Positions 42,899 to 47,648 of a DNA stretch of 47,648 nucleotides are shown here, piece by piece. The DNA lies in the NCBI GenBank assembly GCA_945878995.1, contig CAMCUN010000026.1, positions 1-47,648 of the forward strand. The letters are read 5' to 3'. Under the pieces are notes generated by a model, which saw only the letters and a list, made by a program, of their open reading frames with translations, ran no database searches and was not told where the DNA came from. The position numbers and the translations under genes were made by a program. Each line of letters opens with the position of its first letter. The stretch's first letter is position 1. This DNA is from Polaromonas sp. YR568. Its GTDB lineage: Bacteria; Pseudomonadota; Gammaproteobacteria; Burkholderiales; Burkholderiaceae_C.

Positions 42899-43007
42899 GA
42901 CCACTCAGGTTCAGGCTTCTTGGGGTCGGCAGCTTCACGCCCACACTGGCCTGCGGGGCGCAGCCATCATGGTGTTGAAACCCAAGGCCTGCACACGCAG
43001 CACCTGC

Positions 43008-43331
43008 TCAAGCAAGCACTTTCAAACCGTGTTTTTGCACCACCGCAAGCAACTTCAAGGCCATGCCACTGGGCTGCTTGTTACCGGATTCCCACTTCTG
43101 AACGGTGGATTCGCTGGTGTTGAGGTAGAGCGCAAAAACAGGTTGGCTGACGTGCTCACGCTCGCGAAGTTGTTTGATTTGCTCTGGTGCCAACAAGGGT
43201 GGTGTGACCAGGCAAGTCGCATCAAATTGACGCATGGTGGCCTTGTCTATCCCGCCAACCTTGAACAAGGCCTTGGCCGACGCATGAATGGCCTGCATCG
43301 CGTCACTTTTAAATTTAGCTGAGGTGGTCAT
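43008..43331 (-). CDS. XRE-family antitoxin (COG2944 type)
   Basis: 107 residues. The HTH is LREREHVSQPVFALYLNTSE, then STVQKWESGNKQPSG, near the C-terminal end (LLAVVQKHGLKVLA), as in antitoxins that follow their toxin gene. It overlaps the toxin gene by 17 bases. A relic of a related gene end lies at 32718. Confidence 0.9.
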   Translation of the reverse strand: MTTSAKFKSDAMQAIHASAKALFKVGGIDKATMRQFDATCLVTPPLLAPEQIKQLREREHVSQPVFALYLNTSESTVQKWESGNKQPSGMALKLLAVVQKHGLKVLA

Positions 43332-43677
43332 GACATATTTCCATAAAAGCGCCTTCGTCCAGCAATTGCTGGACTTGCGATGACGTCAATCCTTTGTAGG
43401 ATTTGACAAGCAAGCGAAAGACCATGAGCTCGCTTTCACTGATGTTGTCCCTGTGATTCTTAGCAAACAGAAATTCATAAACCCAGAAGTGCCCGGTGCG
43501 GGCCAAGATGATGGCGCGTTGGCGGTTGTCATCCAGTCGTTTTTTGTAAACGCCGCCACCCAAATCAACCATTTGCCCAAGACCAAATTGCTTCACCGCT
43601 TTGCACAAGGCGGCGTCTGAAATCTTGGCCTTGCGCGCAAGCTTATGAAACCATGCCGTCTTGAAAGTACGTGTCAT
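43315..43677 (-). CDS. RelE-like toxin (COG4737/PF06296 type)
   Basis: 120 residues. The sequence FKTAWFHKLARKAKISDAAL, GLGQMVDLGGGVYKKRLDDN and FWVYEFLFAKNHRDNISESE is typical of this RelE-like family. It is the first gene of the pair, with its antitoxin downstream (reverse order), and appears full length. Confidence 0.88.
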   Translation of the reverse strand: MTRTFKTAWFHKLARKAKISDAALCKAVKQFGLGQMVDLGGGVYKKRLDDNRQRAIILARTGHFWVYEFLFAKNHRDNISESELMVFRLLVKSYKGLTSSQVQQLLDEGAFMEICHDHLS

Positions 43678-43850
43678 CTGGAGTCTGCCCCCCTTGGAAA
43701 GTCTAGCACCAGGTGCGGTATTTTAAAAGGTCAATGACGCTGTCCAGCCCTCACAATGTCCCCGCCTTCTTACAGCTCGAACCGGCTGATGGTCCGCATT
43801 GAGCCAAGCCACATGCAGCCCATTTGACTGACACTACCCAAGCCAGCCCC

Positions 43851-43860
43851 TGCTATAGAA
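43851..43860 (+). promoter_or_regulatory. Extended -10 promoter element for the IOR gene
   Basis: TGCTATAGAA: a TG one base before TATAGA. It lies about 90 bases before the ATG at 43948; no -35 at standard spacing is clear. Confidence 0.4.
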
Positions 43861-43906
43861 TTTTTTACACCACCCAGCCCCACCCGGGCCACAGGGTTCC
43901 ATCCAT

Positions 43907-43933
43907 CCCATCCACAAGATGGGCGGCTTTTTT
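43907..43933 (+). terminator. Terminator-like hairpin in the IOR leader (possible attenuator)
   Basis: CCCATC-CACAA-GATGGG followed after CGGC by TTTTTT, between the putative promoter and the ribosome site of the IOR gene. The position suggests attenuation or a short leader RNA. The 270-base gap 43678-43947 contains no gene. Confidence 0.5.
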
Positions 43934-43947
43934 CAGGAGACACAAAC

Positions 43948-46900
43948 ATGAATGCCCCCTTGCCCGAACACATCCGTCAGGCGCTCGACGCCGTGACGCT
44001 GGACGACAAATACACCTTGGAGCGGGGCAGTGCATTCATGAGCGGGGTGCAGGCCTTGGTCAGGCTGCCCATGCTGCAGCAGCAGCGCGACCAGTTGCTG
44101 GGCAAGCACACGGCGGGCTTTATTTCGGGCTACCGGGGCTCGCCCCTGGGTGGCTACGACCAGGCGCTGTGGAAGGCGGCCAAGCACCTCAAAGCGCGGG
44201 ACATCCACTTTCAGCCGGGCGTGAACGAGGAGCTGGCGGCCACGGCCTTGTGGGGCACGCAGCAGCTGGGCTTTGCGCCGCCGGGCAGCAACAAGTTTGA
44301 CGGGGTGTTTGGCATTTGGTACGGCAAGGGGCCGGGCGTGGACCGCTGCTCCGATGTGTTCAAGCACGCCAACATGGCCGGCACCACGCCTTGGGGTGGT
44401 GTGCTGGCGGTGGCCGGCGACGACCATGTGGCCAAGAGCTCGACGGCGGCGCACCAGAGCGACCACATCTTCAAGGCCTGCGGGCTGCCGGTGTTCTTCC
44501 CGACCAGCGTGCAAGACATTTTGGACCTGGGCCTGCACGCCATTGCCATGAGCCGCTATGCCGGCGTGTGGGCGGGCATGAAGACCATTCAAGAAATTGT
44601 GGAGTCCTCGGCCACGGCGGAGATTGACGCCGAGCGCGTGCGCATTGTGCTGCCCACCGACGTGGAGATGCCGCCAGGCGGCGTGCACATCCGCTGGCCC
44701 GACTCGGCGCTGGCGCAAGAGCAGCGCCTGTTTGAGCACAAGTGGTATGCCGCGCTCGCCTATGTGCGGGCCAACCGGCTCAACCACAACGTGATCGAGG
44801 GGCCCAACGACCGCCTGGGTTTGATTGCCAGCGGCAAGGCTTACAACGACACCCGCCAGGCCCTGGCCGACCTGGGCCTGGACGAGGCCGCCTGCCGCCG
44901 GCTGGGCATTCGCCTGCACAAGGTGGCGGTGGTCTGGCCGCTGGAGGCGCAAACCACGCGCGCCTTTGCCACCGGGCTCAAAGAGATTTTGGTGATTGAA
45001 GAAAAGCGCCAGGTCATTGAATACCAGCTCAAAGAAGAGCTCTACAACTGGCGAAGCGACGTGCGGCCGCATGTGCTGGGCAAGTTCAACGAAGTGGAAG
45101 GCGACTTTTCAGGCGGCGAGTGGGGCTTGTCCAACCCCAGCGCACAGACCTTGCTGCGCGCCAATGCCGACCTCTCGCCCGCCCTGATTGCCAAGGCCAT
45201 TGCACAGCGCCTAAAAAAGCTGGGCGTGGACGAGGGCACGGCCGCCCGCATGGACGCGCACCTGGCGCTCTTGGCCGCGCGCGAATCGGCGCTGCAAGTG
45301 GGCGCGCTGACGGCCGAGCGGCCACCCTGGTTTTGCTCGGGCTGCCCGCACAACACCAGCACCAAAGTGCCTGAGGGCTCGCGCGCCATGGCCGGCATTG
45401 GCTGCCACTACATGGCGCTGTGGATGGACCGGGCCACCACGGGTTTCACGCAAATGGGCGGCGAGGGCGTGCCTTGGGTGGGCCAGCAGCCCTTTGTGAA
45501 CGAAACGCATGTGTTTGCCAACCTGGGCGACGGCACCTACTTTCACAGCGGGCTCTTGGCCATTCGCCAGTCGATTGCGGCGGGCGTGAACATCACCTAC
45601 AAAATTCTCTACAACGACGCGGTCGCCATGACCGGTGGCCAGCAGATAGGCGAGCGGCCTGAGGGCCACAGCGTGCCGCAAATTGCGCACTCCGTGGTGG
45701 CCGAAGGCGCGCGGCGCGTGGTGGTGGTGAGCGACGAGCCAGGCAAGTACCAGGGCGTGACCCTGCCTGCAGGCGTTGGCGTGCAGCACCGCGACGATCT
45801 CGACGCACTGCAGCGCGAGCTGCGCGAGATCCCCGGCTGCACCATCATCATTTACGACCAAACCTGCGCCACTGAAAAGCGCCGCAGGCGCAAGCGCGGC
45901 ACGCTGGCAGAGCCTGCCAAGCGCGTGGTCATCAACGAGCTGGTGTGCGAAGGCTGCGGGGACTGCAGCGCGCAGTCCAACTGCCTGTCGGTCGAGCCGC
46001 TGGAGACAGAGTTCGGCCGCAAGCGGCAGATCAACCAAAGCACCTGCAACAAAGACTTCAGCTGCGTCAAAGGCTTTTGCCCCAGCTTTGTCACGGTGGA
46101 AGGCGGGCAGCTGCGCCAAACGAAAAAAGGCCCAGATGCGCCAGCCAGTCCCTTTGACGAGGCCCGCTTTGGCGCGCTTCCCGAGCCGCTGCTGCCTTCA
46201 TTGACCGGGCGCCAAGACCCGGTCTGGGGCTTGGTGGTGGCGGGCGTGGGAGGCACGGGCGTGATCACCTTAGGCCAGCTGCTGGGCATGGCCGCGCACT
46301 TGGAAGGCGTGGCCGTGGTCACGCAAGACGCGGCTGGCCTGGCGCAAAAAGGCGGCAGCACCTGGAGCCATGTGCTGCTGGCCGCCCGCCCTGAAGACAT
46401 ACGCACCACCCGCGTGAGCACGGCCGCGGCCGACCTGGTGCTGGCGTGCGACCCCATCGTGGGCGCGCACAAAGAAACCTTGCTGCGCCTGCGGCCTGGC
46501 CGCACCCAAGTGGCATTGAACGCACACAGCGCGCCCACGGCGGCCTTTGTCAAAGACGGCAGCTGGCACAACCCTGGCTCGGCCTGCCAAGCGCAAATTG
46601 CCGAGTTCTTGGGCGAAGGCGGCTTGACGGCTTTTGACGTGGACAGCGCCGCCCAACGCTTGATGGGCGACACGCTCTACGCCAACCCCATGCTGCTGGG
46701 CCTAGCCTGGCAGCGCGGCTGGATACCGCTGCAGTTGGCTTCCATCCTGCGGGCCATGGAGCTCAACGGCGTGGCCGTGGAAAAGAACAAAACCGCCTTC
46801 ATGTGGGGCCGCCGCGCGGCGCACGACGCGGCCAGCGTGCAGCGCTTGCTGTCCACTGCGCAAGTCATCAGCCTGCCCGCCCGCCGCCAAAGCCTGGCCG

Positions 46901-47547
46901 ACCTGGTGGCGCTGCGGGTGGCGTTTTTGACGGACTACCAAGACAGCGCCTATGCCCAGCGCTACGCCGACATGGTCGAGCGCGTGCGAGTGGCTGAAAG
47001 CGGTGTGTCACCGCACAGCGCGCTGGCTGAGGCGGTGGCCCGCAATCTGTTCAAGCTCATGGCCTACAAAGACGAGTACGAGGTGGCGCGCCTGCACAGC
47101 GATGCGGCTTTTCACCAAAAAGTGGCGGGCATGTTCGAGGGCGACTACAAGCTGGCCTTTCACCTGGCGCCGCCAGTTTGGTCCAAACGCAATGCCCAAG
47201 GCGAGTTGACCAAGCAACGCTTTGGACCGTGGATGGGCGTGGCCTTCAAAGTGCTGGCCCGGCTCAAGGGTTTGCGTGGCACCACGTTGGATGTGTTTGG
47301 CTACACCGAAGAACGCCGCCAAGAACGCGCGCTGGTGGAGGACTACAAACGCAGCGTGGAAGACATCTTGGCGCTGCTCTCCAAGAACAACCTGGCCCAA
47401 GCATTGGCGCTGGCGCGCATACCGGAGCAGATCAAAGGCTTTGGCCACGTCAAGGCCAAAAATCTAGCAGGCGCACGCGTGCAGTGGCAGGCGGCCGATC
47501 ATGCCTTGCGCGTGATCGAGACTGCACCGCAGACGCAAGCGGCTTGA
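43948..47547 (+). CDS. Indolepyruvate ferredoxin oxidoreductase, fused subunits
   Basis: 1199 residues, the length of the proteobacterial fused IOR. An alpha-type N-terminal part (AGFISGYRGSPLGGYDQALW) is followed by the thiamine diphosphate region (LGDGTYFHSGLLAIRQSIAA, YNDAVAMTGGQQIGERPEGH, about residues 527-570). Next is a cysteine cluster for Fe-S (VCEGCGDCSAQSNC ... CNKDFSCVKGFCPSF, about 667-712) and a gamma-type domain (GVGGTGVITLGQLLGMAAHL, QDAAGLAQKGGSTWSHV). The enzyme oxidatively decarboxylates aryl pyruvates to aryl-acetyl-CoA, passing electrons to ferredoxin. AGGAGA precedes the ATG. Confidence 0.95.
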   Translation: MNAPLPEHIRQALDAVTLDDKYTLERGSAFMSGVQALVRLPMLQQQRDQLLGKHTAGFISGYRGSPLGGYDQALWKAAKHLKARDIHFQPGVNEELAATALWGTQQLGFAPPGSNKFDGVFGIWYGKGPGVDRCSDVFKHANMAGTTPWGGVLAVAGDDHVAKSSTAAHQSDHIFKACGLPVFFPTSVQDILDLGLHAIAMSRYAGVWAGMKTIQEIVESSATAEIDAERVRIVLPTDVEMPPGGVHIRWPDSALAQEQRLFEHKWYAALAYVRANRLNHNVIEGPNDRLGLIASGKAYNDTRQALADLGLDEAACRRLGIRLHKVAVVWPLEAQTTRAFATGLKEILVIEEKRQVIEYQLKEELYNWRSDVRPHVLGKFNEVEGDFSGGEWGLSNPSAQTLLRANADLSPALIAKAIAQRLKKLGVDEGTAARMDAHLALLAARESALQVGALTAERPPWFCSGCPHNTSTKVPEGSRAMAGIGCHYMALWMDRATTGFTQMGGEGVPWVGQQPFVNETHVFANLGDGTYFHSGLLAIRQSIAAGVNITYKILYNDAVAMTGGQQIGERPEGHSVPQIAHSVVAEGARRVVVVSDEPGKYQGVTLPAGVGVQHRDDLDALQRELREIPGCTIIIYDQTCATEKRRRRKRGTLAEPAKRVVINELVCEGCGDCSAQSNCLSVEPLETEFGRKRQINQSTCNKDFSCVKGFCPSFVTVEGGQLRQTKKGPDAPASPFDEARFGALPEPLLPSLTGRQDPVWGLVVAGVGGTGVITLGQLLGMAAHLEGVAVVTQDAAGLAQKGGSTWSHVLLAARPEDIRTTRVSTAAADLVLACDPIVGAHKETLLRLRPGRTQVALNAHSAPTAAFVKDGSWHNPGSACQAQIAEFLGEGGLTAFDVDSAAQRLMGDTLYANPMLLGLAWQRGWIPLQLASILRAMELNGVAVEKNKTAFMWGRRAAHDAASVQRLLSTAQVISLPARRQSLADLVALRVAFLTDYQDSAYAQRYADMVERVRVAESGVSPHSALAEAVARNLFKLMAYKDEYEVARLHSDAAFHQKVAGMFEGDYKLAFHLAPPVWSKRNAQGELTKQRFGPWMGVAFKVLARLKGLRGTTLDVFGYTEERRQERALVEDYKRSVEDILALLSKNNLAQALALARIPEQIKGFGHVKAKNLAGARVQWQAADHALRVIETAPQTQAA

Positions 47548-47599
47548 GGTGTGGCTCTTGCAGAGCTAACGCTGCTTTTGGCTTTTGGCGTTTAGCTTT

Positions 47600-47624
47600 T
47601 GTGGGAGCTTACCTTCAAGCGAAT
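47600..47624 (+). repeat. Single REP-like element
   Basis: A diverged forward copy of the REP unit (TGTGGGAGCTTACCTTCAAG then CGAAT), 53 bases past the IOR stop. Confidence 0.7.
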
Positions 47625-47648
47625 CGTGCACGATCTCAGCCATGGCCT

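Noticed and set aside
43933..45072. 379-codon minus-strand frame
   Set aside because: Antisense to the indolepyruvate oxidoreductase; His/Arg-rich shadow.

Overview
The window looks like the chromosome of a betaproteobacterium of the Comamonadaceae type. The basis is high G+C coding sequence, a protocatechuate 4,5-cleavage cluster in the Comamonas gene order, a GTP-type PEP carboxykinase, a fused indolepyruvate ferredoxin oxidoreductase, and frequent REP-like palindromes. No RNA gene, CRISPR array or complete insertion sequence was found.

Layout. (1) 1-6524: a Tat-exported PhoX-type phosphatase (cut by the window edge), an EamA transporter, a phytase-like esterase, radA and a cyclophilin lipoprotein. 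(2) 6538-9561: a large repetitive type I secreted adhesin, followed by a cluster of alternating REP elements. (3) 10002-13284: aldo/keto reductase, an orphan Phd antitoxin, DinB protein and an alpha/beta-hydrolase lipoprotein. (4) 13339-20010, minus strand: the catabolic operon, in transcription order a ModA-like binding protein, ligJ, ligK, ligI, ligA, ligB, an intruding higA and ligC, with a divergent LysR gene at 20619. Together these take protocatechuate by meta-cleavage through 2-pyrone-4,6-dicarboxylate and oxalomesaconate to pyruvate and oxaloacetate. The tautomerase and the transporter found in the Comamonas operon are not here. (5) 21815-31210: cysteine-cluster protein, a second phytase-like esterase, a TRAP transporter (DctM, DctQ, DctP), pckG, a lone ABC ATPase, a small membrane protein and a MOSC protein. 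(6) 31265-43677: an accessory, defence-rich region with an LRR-kinase, several toxin-antitoxin loci, a truncated MmeI-like restriction protein, a low-GC XPD/DinG-type helicase with a C-terminal PD-(D/E)XK-like motif, a Upf1-like helicase and a Fic protein. (7) 43948-47547: indolepyruvate ferredoxin oxidoreductase.

The strongest theme is toxin decay with antitoxin retention. At five loci (11225, 14342, 20240, 33606, 38276) the antitoxin gene is intact while the toxin is a short relic or, for mqsR, carries a stop at codon 3. Two of these modules sit in or beside the catabolic operon, and one of them is bracketed by a 17-bp direct repeat just upstream of the LysR gene. Other marks of recent rearrangement are a tandem duplication inside the operon that creates an 18-codon chimera of ligK and ligJ, and a second, internally deleted copy of the pckG 3' end on the far side of the TRAP operon. 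The best candidate for an undescribed system is the helicase-nuclease at 35188-37710, lodged where the methyltransferase half of the MmeI-like gene should be.
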